From the NCBI RefSeq assembly GCF_016785095.1, contig NZ_JAEKJB010000008.1:744001-808000 (forward strand): a stretch of DNA of 64,000 nt, written 5' to 3'. The position numbers were made by a program, and so were the translations under genes. The DNA comes from Alloalcanivorax marinus (GTDB lineage: Bacteria > Pseudomonadota > Gammaproteobacteria > Pseudomonadales > Alcanivoracaceae). The number at the start of each line of letters is the position of its first letter. Position 1 is the stretch's first letter. Positions 26,262 to 35,249 of this stretch are shown here, piece by piece. Below the pieces are notes generated by a model, which was not told the origin of the DNA, ran no database searches, and saw only the letters and a program-made list of their open reading frames with translations.

Positions 26262-27413
26262 GTGGATTTCGCCTTCACCGAAGAGCAACTGGCGTTCCGG
26301 GACACCGCGCGCCAGTTCGCCGATAAGGAACTGGCGCCATTCGCCGCCGATTGGGACGCCGGCAGTGTGTTTCCCAAGGACACCATCCGCCGCGCCGGCG
26401 AGCTGGGCTTCTGCGCCCTGTACTGCGACGAGGAACATGGCGGTCTGGGACTGAGCCGGCTGGACGCGGCGCTGGTGTTCGAGCAACTGGCCGCCGGCTG
26501 CACCTCCACCACCGCCTTTATCACCATCCATAACATGGCCACCTGGATGCTGACCCGCTTCGGCGGCGACGCGGTGCGGGCACGCTGGGCGGCGCCACTG
26601 ATCAGCGGCGAGGCGCTGGCCTCCTACTGCCTCACCGAACCCAACGCCGGCTCCGACGCCGCCTCCCTGGCCACCACGGCGAAGCGCGACGGTGATGACT
26701 ATGTCATCAACGGTGCCAAGGTGTTCATCTCCGGCGCCGGCGACACCGATGTGCTGGTGCTGATGGCGCGCACCGGCGGCGCCGGCGCCGGCGGCATTTC
26801 CTGCTTCGCGATCCCGGCGGACGCGCCCGGCGTCAGCTATGGCCGCAACGAGGAAAAAATGGGCTGGAAGAGCCAGCCCACCCGGGCCATTACTCTGGAG
26901 AACGTGCGGGTGCCGACGGACCAGCGCATCGGCGACGAGGGCCAGGGCTTCCGCATCGCCATGGCCGGCCTGGACGGCGGCCGCATCAACATCGCCAGCT
27001 GCTCCCTGGGCGCCGCCACCGCCGCGCTCACCCAGGCCCAGGGCTACGTAGGCGAGCGCAAGCAGTTTGGCCAGCCCATCGCCGAGTTCCAGAACACCCA
27101 GTTCGCCCTGGCGGATATGGCCACCCATCTGGTGGCGGCGCAACAGATGGTGCGCCTGGCGGCCTGGAAGCTTGATCAGGGCGACGCGGACAAAAGCACC
27201 TACTGCGCCATGGCCAAGCGGCTCGCCACCGATCTGTGTTTCGACGTCTGCAATCAGGCGCTGCAGCTGCACGGTGGCTACGGCTACATCAAGGAGTACC
27301 CGCTGGAACGTTATGTGCGTGACAGCCGGGTGCATCAGATTCTGGAGGGCACCAACGAAATCATGCGGGTGATCATCGCCCGCCGGGTGCTCAAGGACTT
27401 GTCATTTTTATAA
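26262..27413 (+). CDS. Acyl-CoA dehydrogenase (probable isobutyryl-CoA dehydrogenase)
   Basis: A 383-residue flavoprotein. It has the family signatures EALASYCLTEPNAGSDAASL and YVKERKQFG-like YVGERKQFGQPIAEFQ, and the C-terminal LHGGYGYIKEYPLERYVRDSRVHQILEGTNEIMRVI. The catalytic Glu is expected in the LEGTNE region. The start is the GTG at 26262, 10 nt after GAGG. A TTG-initiated longer frame (26220) would translate the REP element and is rejected. Context with mmsA and mmsB indicates valine-derived isobutyryl-CoA as substrate, oxidised to methacrylyl-CoA (inference). Confidence 0.9.
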   Translation: MDFAFTEEQLAFRDTARQFADKELAPFAADWDAGSVFPKDTIRRAGELGFCALYCDEEHGGLGLSRLDAALVFEQLAAGCTSTTAFITIHNMATWMLTRFGGDAVRARWAAPLISGEALASYCLTEPNAGSDAASLATTAKRDGDDYVINGAKVFISGAGDTDVLVLMARTGGAGAGGISCFAIPADAPGVSYGRNEEKMGWKSQPTRAITLENVRVPTDQRIGDEGQGFRIAMAGLDGGRINIASCSLGAATAALTQAQGYVGERKQFGQPIAEFQNTQFALADMATHLVAAQQMVRLAAWKLDQGDADKSTYCAMAKRLATDLCFDVCNQALQLHGGYGYIKEYPLERYVRDSRVHQILEGTNEIMRVIIARRVLKDLSFL

Positions 27414-27423
27414 GGAGAAAAAC

Positions 27424-28320
27424 ATGAAGATCGGATTTTTCGGTGTCGGCAACATGGGCGGCCCGATGGCCGCCAATCTGGCCGCCGCCGGCCACGACGT
27501 CACCGCCTTCGATCTGGTACCGGCCCTGCTGGTGGCCGCCGAGGAAGGCGGCGTGCACACCACCGATTCACCGGCGCGGGCGGTGGAAGGCGCCGAGGTG
27601 GTGATCAGCATGCTGCCCTCGGCGGCGGCGGTCACCGGCCTCTATCTGGGCGGCGACGAGCCCGGGCTACTGGAACGCATCGCCGCGGATACCCTGATCA
27701 TCGACTGCTCCACCATCGACGCGGACACCAGCCGCCGGGTGGCGGACGCGGCGGCCCAACGGAGTCTCGCCATGATCGACGCGCCGGTGTCCGGCGGCGT
27801 GGGCGGCGCCAGGGCCGGGACCCTGACCTTTATCTGCGGCGGTCCGGAGGCGGCGGTGGAACAGGCCCGCCCGATACTCGAATGCATGGGCAAGAATGTG
27901 TTCCGCGCCGGCGACAGCGGCGCCGGCCAGGTGGCGAAAATCTGCAACAACATGCTGCTGGCGGTACACATGATCGGCACCGCCGAGGCGCTGCAACTGG
28001 GCGCCGACCATGGTCTTGATCCGGCGGTGCTGTCGGAGATCATGAAGGCCAGTTCCGGCAACAACTGGTCACTGCAGGTGTACAACCCCTGGCCCGGGGT
28101 GATGCCCAATGTGCCCTCGTCCAATAACTACGAGGGCGGCTTCGGCGTCAATCTGATGAACAAGGATCTGGGCCTGGCCCTCACCGCCGCCCTGGCCAGC
28201 CGCTCGGCCACGCCCATGGGCGCCCTGGCGCGCAGCCTGTACGCCGGCCACGCCAACCAGGGCCATGGCGACAAGGACTTCTCCAGCATCCTGGCCCAGT
28301 TCAAGCGCAAGGACGACTAG
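27424..28320 (+). CDS. mmsB: 3-hydroxyisobutyrate dehydrogenase
   Basis: A 298-residue NAD(P)-dependent enzyme: dinucleotide-binding GFFGVGNMGGPMAANL at the N-terminus, DAPVSGGVGGARAGTLTF substrate loop and catalytic Lys in GAGQVAKICNNMLLAVHM. It oxidises 3-hydroxyisobutyrate to methylmalonate semialdehyde, the substrate of MmsA. AAGGAG stands 7 nt before the ATG, 10 nt after the previous stop. The enoyl-CoA hydratase and 3-hydroxyisobutyryl-CoA hydrolase steps are not encoded in this window. The 3' end overlaps the convergent ectD gene by 20 nt. Confidence 0.94.
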   Translation: MKIGFFGVGNMGGPMAANLAAAGHDVTAFDLVPALLVAAEEGGVHTTDSPARAVEGAEVVISMLPSAAAVTGLYLGGDEPGLLERIAADTLIIDCSTIDADTSRRVADAAAQRSLAMIDAPVSGGVGGARAGTLTFICGGPEAAVEQARPILECMGKNVFRAGDSGAGQVAKICNNMLLAVHMIGTAEALQLGADHGLDPAVLSEIMKASSGNNWSLQVYNPWPGVMPNVPSSNNYEGGFGVNLMNKDLGLALTAALASRSATPMGALARSLYAGHANQGHGDKDFSSILAQFKRKDD

Positions 28321-29236
28321 CGCCGGGCTCGTGGGCCAGGAACCAGGGCCGCCGACGACGGGCCCCGTAGGGCGTCACGCAGACATTGTCACGGCGGTTG
28401 TAGACGAAAAACACATTACTGCGTGGATCCGGCGACATATTGGCGTTGGACCCGTGCAGGGTGTTGCAATCGAACAGGAGCAAACCGCCGGCTTTGCCGG
28501 TAGGCGCCTCGATGCCGCCCCGGTCGATCAGCTCGCGGAGCACCTGGTTATCGGGCACGCCGAACTCCTGGGTTTTCAAGGACTGCTTGTGATGGTCGTC
28601 CGGGGTTTCTCCCAGGCAAGGTACGAACACCTTATGTGAGCCGGGGATCAGCATCAGCGGCCCATTGAAGGCGTGATTGTCGGTGAGCACGATGGAGGCA
28701 CTCACCGCGTGCATGGCGGGCATCCCGTCCTCGGCATGCCAGGTCTCGAAATCCGAATGCCAGTTGAAGCCCTTGCCATGGAAACCGGGCTTGTAATTGA
28801 TGCGGGACTGGTGCACGTAAACGTCGCCGCCAAGAATCTGGCGTACCCGACCGAGCAGGCGCGGATCCTCGGCGAGTTCGCGAAATCGTTCAGACAAGAC
28901 ATGCACGGCGAACAGGGAGCGAATTTCCTTACTGCCCGGTTCCGTAACACTGAAATCGCGGCCTCGGAAGTCATCACGACCAAGCAGCTCATGCAGGGCA
29001 CCGGTAAGGTCCGCGACTTCCCGTTCGTCCAGGAAACCGGGCTCGAACAGAAAGCCCCGACGTTCAAACTCATCCAGTTGCGACCGGCTCAGTGGTCCGT
29101 CCTCGGGCCGGCCCTTGACCACCGGCTCGCGACGGCTCAGCCAAGGCAGGTCCGGGCGACGAGACAGGCGAGTGGGGTATGGATCATCCCGCCGAGCGTC
29201 GACCTGGGCGGGGCGGGCTTGCGTCTGCGCTGACAT
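28301..29236 (-). CDS. ectD: Ectoine hydroxylase
   Basis: A 311-residue Fe(II)/2-oxoglutarate dioxygenase of the phytanoyl-CoA family. It shows the EctD signature FNWHSDFETWHAEDGMP (iron ligands His and Asp) and a distal NTLHGSNANMSP (third ligand His), with RINYKPGF nearby. It converts ectoine to 5-hydroxyectoine, a compatible solute. A strong GGAGGTG lies 5 nt upstream of the ATG at 29236. No ectABC genes are adjacent, so ectoine must be made elsewhere or imported. It overlaps mmsB tail to tail. Confidence 0.9.
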   Translation of the reverse strand: MSAQTQARPAQVDARRDDPYPTRLSRRPDLPWLSRREPVVKGRPEDGPLSRSQLDEFERRGFLFEPGFLDEREVADLTGALHELLGRDDFRGRDFSVTEPGSKEIRSLFAVHVLSERFRELAEDPRLLGRVRQILGGDVYVHQSRINYKPGFHGKGFNWHSDFETWHAEDGMPAMHAVSASIVLTDNHAFNGPLMLIPGSHKVFVPCLGETPDDHHKQSLKTQEFGVPDNQVLRELIDRGGIEAPTGKAGGLLLFDCNTLHGSNANMSPDPRSNVFFVYNRRDNVCVTPYGARRRRPWFLAHEPGASRPCA

Positions 29237-29356
29237 CAAATCACCTCCTGAGATTTGGAATCAGATTGGCAACGATGTTAAAGCCGGCTCAGGGATCCCG
29301 GAACCGACCTCGCGGAGTGAATATAAAGACGCTGAAAGCGGTTTCAAGGGGCGCGA

Positions 29357-30787
29357 TCAGGCGTCCTGAATGCGTCGCCAGGGGCGGGCCGCCTCCACCT
29401 CGTAGGCCAGCTCCAGCAGGGTACGCTCGCCGCCCTGCACCGCCGCCAGTTGCACGCCGATGGGCAGCCCTTGCGCCGTGGCCCCCAGGGGCAGGGAGAT
29501 CGCCGGGCTGCCGGAGGCGTTGTTGGCCGGGGTAAAGCTGGCGTAGTGGATCAGCCGTTCGATCAGGGTTTCGAACGGCTGGGTGGGGCTCAGGTAGCCG
29601 AGTTCGGGCGTGGTGTGGGCCAGTACCGGCGTGAGCACCACATCGTAATCGTCAAAGGCGCGGGCGTACTCCCGCCAGCTGCGCCGCAGCCGGTAAAGCA
29701 CCGCCGGTGTTTTGAGCATGCGCTTGCGGTAATGGGCGGCCAGCCCCAGGGTCAGATCGTCCAGCCGGGCACGGTCGAAGCCGGGCCCGAACAGCCGCTT
29801 GCCGAAGGTGCGCACCATGAACGCCATCATGCCGTAGTAGGTGACGAAGTCGTCGATGAACGACGGCTTCAGGGGAATCGGCGCCTCCTCCACATGATGC
29901 CCCAGATCCGCCAGCAGGCGGGCGGCGTCTTCCACCGCCGCCCGGGTCTCGGCATCGGTGGCGCGACCGGTGATGGAATCCACCACCAGCCCGACCTTGA
30001 GACGCCGTTTGCCCGGGACGGTGACGTCGCCGATGGCCGGCAACGCGGGGTTGCGGTAGTAGCGCTCGGCGGCGGCGAAGAAACGGGCCGTGTCCCGCAC
30101 GCTGCGGGTCAACACGCCCTCGCCGATCAGATCCACCGGCAGGGCCTGGGAGGCTTCCGATTTCACCAGCCGGCCACGGGTGGGTTTAAGGCCCACCAGG
30201 CCACAGCAGGCGGCGGGAATACGGATCGAGCCGCCGCCGTCGTTGCCATGAGCGATGGGCAAGGCCCCGGCGGCCACCAGAGCGGCGGCGCCACCGGAAG
30301 AAGCGCCGGAGGAATAGTCGGTGTGCCAGGGGTTGCGGGTCGGGGGCTGATCCATGAACTCGGTGCTGGCGCTGAAACCGAAGTCCGGCAGCCGGCTTTT
30401 GCCCAACAGGGTAAAGCCCTGGTCGAGAAACTGGCGGGCGAAGTCACTGTCCTTTTCCATCACCCGCGGCCGCACGGCTCGCGACCCATGGCCGCTGGGC
30501 ATGCCCGCCACATCGATGTTGTCCTTGATCAGGGTGGGCACGCCGGCGAACGCGCCCCGACCGGGCCGGGCGGCTTCGCCAACGGCCCGGTCCCAGGCCT
30601 GGCAGGCCACCGCCTGAAGCACCGGGTTCACCCGACCGATGCGTTCCAGGGCCGCTTCCGCCACTTCCTTTGCACTCCGCTCACCACGGCGGATTCGCTC
30701 CGCCAGCGCGGTGGCGTCGTCCTCGCCCAGAGCGTCGTCGGTGAAGGCGTGCAGGCGCCAGCTCGGGTCATTCATTGGGGTTCCCAT
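29357..30787 (-). CDS. Amidase signature family hydrolase
   Basis: A 476-residue enzyme with the Ser-cisSer-Lys triad environment: Lys in GVPTLIKDNIDVAGM and the serines in TDYSSGASSGGAAALVAAG, followed by HGNDGGGSIRIPAACCGLVGLKPTRGR. It hydrolyses amide bonds; the substrate is unknown. No GatB or GatC lies nearby, so it is not the tRNA amidotransferase subunit. AAGGAG is 8 nt upstream of the ATG at 30787. Confidence 0.9.
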   Translation of the reverse strand: MGTPMNDPSWRLHAFTDDALGEDDATALAERIRRGERSAKEVAEAALERIGRVNPVLQAVACQAWDRAVGEAARPGRGAFAGVPTLIKDNIDVAGMPSGHGSRAVRPRVMEKDSDFARQFLDQGFTLLGKSRLPDFGFSASTEFMDQPPTRNPWHTDYSSGASSGGAAALVAAGALPIAHGNDGGGSIRIPAACCGLVGLKPTRGRLVKSEASQALPVDLIGEGVLTRSVRDTARFFAAAERYYRNPALPAIGDVTVPGKRRLKVGLVVDSITGRATDAETRAAVEDAARLLADLGHHVEEAPIPLKPSFIDDFVTYYGMMAFMVRTFGKRLFGPGFDRARLDDLTLGLAAHYRKRMLKTPAVLYRLRRSWREYARAFDDYDVVLTPVLAHTTPELGYLSPTQPFETLIERLIHYASFTPANNASGSPAISLPLGATAQGLPIGVQLAAVQGGERTLLELAYEVEAARPWRRIQDA

Positions 30788-30871
30788 GGTCGAGGCTCCT
30801 TAGTGTTATTCGATGTCGCCAGGAGCCGGGACTGTACCATGGTGCCAAATTCAGAACGGGCCAATTCGCGG

Positions 30872-31702
30872 TCAGGCCCGCGCCCTCTCCACCCGCTTGC
30901 CGTTGGCCAGCATCCGGCGCGCCAACTGGGTGAGCTCGCCGATGCTGTCAACCACCGCGTCCGGACGGTGCGGATGGCTCACCGTGCCGGGAAAGATCTT
31001 GTCCAGCCAGCTCTGGGACCAGTGCGCGCCGTTGTAAAAGATCGCCGTGACACCGGCGTCCTTGGCGGCGATCACATCGGTGGTGCTGTCGCCGGCGTAC
31101 CAGCAACGCTCGGAAGGTTCCAGGCCGAGTTCCGTCAGCGCCTTGAAGAGCATGTCCGGGGCCGGTTTGCGGTGCGCCACGTCATCGCCACACACGGTGA
31201 CGTCAAACAGATCCCGCCAGCCGGTGCCGTCGACAATGGCCAGTTCGTGTTCAAAAAAGTCCCGCTTGCGATTGGAGATCACGCCCACCGGCACGCCGGC
31301 GGCGCGCAATCGCTCCAGGTGCACGCGAATGTCCGGCTCCAGGGGATGCACTTCATCCACGTAGTTCTTGTAGCACTCGTCGAAAGCCCGGTGAATGCGG
31401 CGTTTGGCGTCGCCGTCGGCGCCGAACAGCACCTCGAAGATATCGGTGCGGGAAATCTTGCGCTGGGCGGTGATCTTGGGGTGCAGGCGATGATGCTCAC
31501 GCACGTACTTGACCAGCTTGGCGTCCTCGATGGTCTTGGACTGCTCCGGCGTCAGCAGCCGCTCCCACAGGCCCAGCTCCTCCAGGCGCGGCAGAACATC
31601 GTCCACCGCGTGGTACATGGCGTCGTGGGTATCCACCAGGGTGGCGTGCCAGTCGATCAGAACGGCCGCCGGCGGCGCGTGTGGCAATTGCAGGATACTC
31701 AT
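30872..31702 (-). CDS. HAD-superfamily hydrolase (subclass IA, phosphonatase-like)
   Basis: A 276-residue haloacid-dehalogenase-fold protein. Motif I reads DWHATLVDT (Asp17 nucleophile), motif II ISN in VGVISNRK, motif III Lys in AHRKPAPDM, and motif IV YAGDSTTD. The residue two after the nucleophile, normally an acidic general acid in phosphatases, is His19. Only non-phosphomonoesterase HADs usually depart here, so the reaction may not be simple phosphate hydrolysis. The ATG at 31702 gives the proper N-terminus. The gene stands between the amidase and the polysaccharide operon, same strand. Confidence 0.82.
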   Translation of the reverse strand: MSILQLPHAPPAAVLIDWHATLVDTHDAMYHAVDDVLPRLEELGLWERLLTPEQSKTIEDAKLVKYVREHHRLHPKITAQRKISRTDIFEVLFGADGDAKRRIHRAFDECYKNYVDEVHPLEPDIRVHLERLRAAGVPVGVISNRKRDFFEHELAIVDGTGWRDLFDVTVCGDDVAHRKPAPDMLFKALTELGLEPSERCWYAGDSTTDVIAAKDAGVTAIFYNGAHWSQSWLDKIFPGTVSHPHRPDAVVDSIGELTQLARRMLANGKRVERARA

Positions 31703-31798
31703 GGTCGCGGGTCTCCTTGTGCCCACCGGCACGGGTGCCATGCCGGAGACCTAACGGTAGCACACTTGATGCGCCGCGCCGGCGGTCGCCGGGCCGGT

Positions 31799-33634
31799 TC
31801 AGCGCCGACGCCGGGCACGCCGGGACTGGCATCGCTCGCTGAAACCGTTGAAGGTGATCGAGAGCATCGATTCCAGGGTCAGGTAGGAGCGGTACATCCG
31901 GAACAGCAGATACTGCGGCAGGCTCAGCAGCGCCCGGAATCGCAGCATCACCAGCGCGGAGAAAATGACCATGACCATCGGCGCGCCCATCAAAAACGCG
32001 AGGATGGCCTGGGTGCTGATGGTGCTACGCGGGTCCGGCGACATCAGCAGGAACAGCAGCGCGAACAACAAAAACGGCAGGGCGATGGCCCGCCGCGCGG
32101 TGTTGATCAGCATGTAGGGCATGAGCAGCTTGCTGCGAATGGAAAAATTACGCATCTGGAAATGCTGACGGTTGCGGGCCATGACATGAAACAACGAGCG
32201 GAACCAGCGGTGGCGCTGCTCGCGCATGTGCTCGAAGGTGCGCGGCACCTCCGACACGAAGGTAGCGGTGGGATCGACCACCAACCGGCAGCCGGATTCG
32301 CCGATTCGCGTCGCCGCGTCGGTGTCCTCGCCGTTCATGTTGCTGGCGAACCCGCCCACCGCGCGCAGTGCTTTTATGCGGTAGGCCACGAACATTCCGG
32401 GGATGCCGATGATGGCATCCGCCGCGCCGTAGGCAACCTGGTCCAGGCCCACCTTGAGAATCACCTCAAGCATGCGCACGCCGTCGAAGAGACCGCCGCC
32501 GGGAGACAGTGCCAGCCCACCGACCACCGCCACCAAAGGATTGGAGAAGTGCCGCATGACCCGGGCCAGCGCCTCCGGCGACACCTGGGAATCGGCATCG
32601 ATGCGCACCACGAACTCGGTGTCCGTTTCCGCCACGCCCCGGTTCAGGGCATGGGCCTTACCCGGCTCCCGCTCGATCACCACGCGCCCCTGGATCTTGC
32701 GCGCGCTGGCCAGCGCGGCGCGCGCCACCTCTCCGGTGCCATCGTGGGAGTTATTGTCCACCACCAGCAACAGCACGCTGTTGTCATACCGGAGGGCGGC
32801 GGCATCCAGGCAGGCGATGGTCTCGGCAATGATGTGCGCTTCGTTATGGGCCGGCACGATCACCGTCAACGGCGGCGCGAACCGGCCCGGCGGGAACAGC
32901 AGCGCATGAAACGCCGCCACCCAGTTCAGCAACACAAACAGCAACGGCAGGAACAGGAACACACCGGTACCGATGCCGCCCAGCAATGCCAGATGACGCA
33001 ATTGCTCCACGCCGCTCAGCTCCTGCCGCGCCACCGCCATGGACCAACCCGCCGCCAGCGACACGGTGGCCGACGCCACCAGGAACTGGGTGGGATGAAT
33101 CCGCTTGCGCAACGGACTGTCATCGCGGCGGGGCATGTCACCGTGACGAAGAATACGCGCGGAAAAAATCAACAGCCCGGCCAGCCCCGAAATCGGCAGA
33201 GCCATGTAGAGATGCATCGGAACACCCAGGTGCAGCCGCGCCAGCAACGCCAGGCAGTCAAAAATCACGCACACCAGGGCGAAGGTCAGACACAGGTCCA
33301 CGGCATACAGCACGCGCCCCTTTATCGAGGCCGCCATGGCACTGGCGTAGGCGATGTAAAAGCTGAACAGGAACAGCCGTATCGGGATGGTGTACGCACC
33401 CTCATAGCGGGACAGATACAGGTCGCCTTCCGGAAAGAGGCGGATCAGAGCAGGCACCTGGTGCAGCAGACAGGTGCCGATCATCGCCAGGATCAGGGTA
33501 ACGCTCAGTACCTGGACGCCGGCATGCACGGGCACGCGCCGGGTTAACCGGCGCGGCGCGCTGTCCACCGAGGCAAACTGCTCCCGCGACAGCGCCTTGT
33601 GATGACTCGATGGTGGCGCGCCGCGATTCACCAT
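31799..33634 (-). CDS. Membrane-embedded GT2 glycosyltransferase, BcsA-like without PilZ
   Basis: A 611-residue integral protein: about six helices in residues 40-250, a cytoplasmic GT-A domain (about 255-450), then four helices. Processive family 2 motifs are present: DNNSHD (nucleotide), RIDADSQ (DxD), MNGEDTD (GED-like base) and QRHRW (acceptor/processivity). The C-terminus is Arg-rich and has no PilZ domain, so it lacks the c-di-GMP switch of cellulose synthase. It overlaps the BcsB-like gene by 7 nt. It is likely a synthase and channel for an extracellular polysaccharide. Confidence 0.85.
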   Translation of the reverse strand: MVNRGAPPSSHHKALSREQFASVDSAPRRLTRRVPVHAGVQVLSVTLILAMIGTCLLHQVPALIRLFPEGDLYLSRYEGAYTIPIRLFLFSFYIAYASAMAASIKGRVLYAVDLCLTFALVCVIFDCLALLARLHLGVPMHLYMALPISGLAGLLIFSARILRHGDMPRRDDSPLRKRIHPTQFLVASATVSLAAGWSMAVARQELSGVEQLRHLALLGGIGTGVFLFLPLLFVLLNWVAAFHALLFPPGRFAPPLTVIVPAHNEAHIIAETIACLDAAALRYDNSVLLLVVDNNSHDGTGEVARAALASARKIQGRVVIEREPGKAHALNRGVAETDTEFVVRIDADSQVSPEALARVMRHFSNPLVAVVGGLALSPGGGLFDGVRMLEVILKVGLDQVAYGAADAIIGIPGMFVAYRIKALRAVGGFASNMNGEDTDAATRIGESGCRLVVDPTATFVSEVPRTFEHMREQRHRWFRSLFHVMARNRQHFQMRNFSIRSKLLMPYMLINTARRAIALPFLLFALLFLLMSPDPRSTISTQAILAFLMGAPMVMVIFSALVMLRFRALLSLPQYLLFRMYRSYLTLESMLSITFNGFSERCQSRRARRRR

Positions 33635-35241
33635 TCGATCAACAGCGCGGCTTCACCCGGAGCGGGGGCGGGCAACGACTGCCCCGATTCAAGCCGCTCC
33701 ACCCTGGCCCCGGGCTGGCCGGCCAGGCCACCGCGGACCAGGAAACGGGTGACGAGGTCCCGTTCCGGGTGCTGATCAAGGGTCTCGGCGTCCAGCACCG
33801 TGATGCGCGGGCCGGCGCCACCGCTTTCCGGTCGCGTGTGCAATGGCAGGATCTGGCCGAGCAGCGCCGACGCGGACCGGGAGATGGCCGGCTTCAGCGT
33901 GGAGGGAACCACCAGGCTGACGGTATCGGCGGTTGCCAGCGAGCGCACCAACGCCTCGCGGGGATTGACCGGATCGGCGCCCACCCAGTGCATTTCACTG
34001 GCGGCCAGAAGCTGGGCCGCGGCATCCGCGCCGGCGCGGCAAATACCCTGATTCGGCGTCGGGTCCACCAGGGTGATTTCGATGGTGTTGGTCAGCGCCT
34101 GGCGCCAGGCCGGCAGCGGCACGGCGCGCTCGATACGATCCCCGCGCCCATCGGCGCTGGAGGAGTGCACCAGCGCCCCGTTCAGGGTGACACGCAAATT
34201 CCAGTCGTTGGGCTCCGGAAGGCGGCTCACCGCCAACGCCAGATCGAGCCGATCCGGCGCGATGCCCCCCGGCAGATCGGCGAGGCGATAGTTCAGTGTC
34301 CAGCGGCGGCTGCCACGAAAGCTGAGGGTATCCGTGTCCGCCCCCAGCACGGTGGCGGAGACCGGCCACCGCGCCTGGTACAGCGGCGGGAGGGCGCCAC
34401 CGCGCAATCGGGCCACCCGGTCAATGCCGTCCGGCGACGCCTGGACGCGCACTCCGCCGTCCCGGTCCAGAGTAAGCAGAGAGGTCGCCCCCGCCTCCAG
34501 CCGCACCGACCCGGGCCGGTCATCGAGCCCCGCCGGCACGCCCAGGCGGGGCAGGTATTGCGCCGCCCAGAGCGCCATGGCGCCGGCCTCGTCATCCCCG
34601 GCGCCCGCCAGCCACAGGGGCGCCACCCGGGTGGCCAGCACGCCATCGGCCCCCAGCCGGCGCTCGCCGAGATCGAGCATCAAAGCGCTGGCCGGATCAA
34701 TCTCCACCGCCACGCCCAGGTCGGTAGTGTGCGCGGGACAGATTCGTCCCCGGTTGGTACTGCCGGCGCCGCTAAGCCGTACCCTTACCGCGGCGCCGCT
34801 CAGGTCCAGGTCGGAGAGCCGGTACACCAGGGTGCGCCGTTCCTCGCCAGGCCGGATCACCACCACGTCCCGTTCCACGCCGTTGATCCAGACGGAAAGC
34901 TGCCCGTCCCCGCCCTCCACCATCTGGCTATTGAGCACCAGTTGCAGCTGCCCCTCCACCACGCCGGTATCCGGCGGCAGCGGGAAACGCACTTCCGCGC
35001 TGTCGGGAAAACCGGCCACGCCCACCCAATGATCCGGGCGCGGACGGCGCACCGGCAGCACCTGCTCGCCAGCGATCAAAGGTACGGGCATGCGCGCGCC
35101 GAATTCATCGTCAACGCCATACTCGAACCCGACCCGGGCCGCCACCGCGCGGGCCAGATCCGGGTTGGAAATGATGGTTACCACCATGGCGACCAGAAAG
35201 GTGACAATGGCCAGCGCGATCAGCCGCACGAACTCATTCAT
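33628..35241 (-). CDS. BcsB-like periplasmic polysaccharide synthase partner
   Basis: A 537-residue protein with one N-terminal membrane helix (about 4-22) and a periplasmic body of repeated beta-sandwich segments. These include FPLPPDTGVVEGQLQLVLNS with LSVWINGVE, and WTLNYRLADLPGG with NLRVTLNGALVHSSS, a pattern resembling the carbohydrate-binding domains of BcsB. Unlike BcsB it has no C-terminal membrane anchor. The ATG at 35241 follows the upstream stop by 8 nt, and its stop overlaps the GT2 start. The BcsB relation is a pattern judgement, not a search result. Confidence 0.6.
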   Translation of the reverse strand: MNEFVRLIALAIVTFLVAMVVTIISNPDLARAVAARVGFEYGVDDEFGARMPVPLIAGEQVLPVRRPRPDHWVGVAGFPDSAEVRFPLPPDTGVVEGQLQLVLNSQMVEGGDGQLSVWINGVERDVVVIRPGEERRTLVYRLSDLDLSGAAVRVRLSGAGSTNRGRICPAHTTDLGVAVEIDPASALMLDLGERRLGADGVLATRVAPLWLAGAGDDEAGAMALWAAQYLPRLGVPAGLDDRPGSVRLEAGATSLLTLDRDGGVRVQASPDGIDRVARLRGGALPPLYQARWPVSATVLGADTDTLSFRGSRRWTLNYRLADLPGGIAPDRLDLALAVSRLPEPNDWNLRVTLNGALVHSSSADGRGDRIERAVPLPAWRQALTNTIEITLVDPTPNQGICRAGADAAAQLLAASEMHWVGADPVNPREALVRSLATADTVSLVVPSTLKPAISRSASALLGQILPLHTRPESGGAGPRITVLDAETLDQHPERDLVTRFLVRGGLAGQPGARVERLESGQSLPAPAPGEAALLIEW

Positions 35242-35249
35242 GATTCCGG

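Noticed and set aside
29450..33547. A 1365-codon plus-strand open frame
   Set aside because: It runs antisense across the amidase, HAD and GT2 genes, all of which have clear family motifs and ribosome sites. Its product is Gly/Arg/His-rich with no recognisable domain. Long shadow frames are expected at this GC content.
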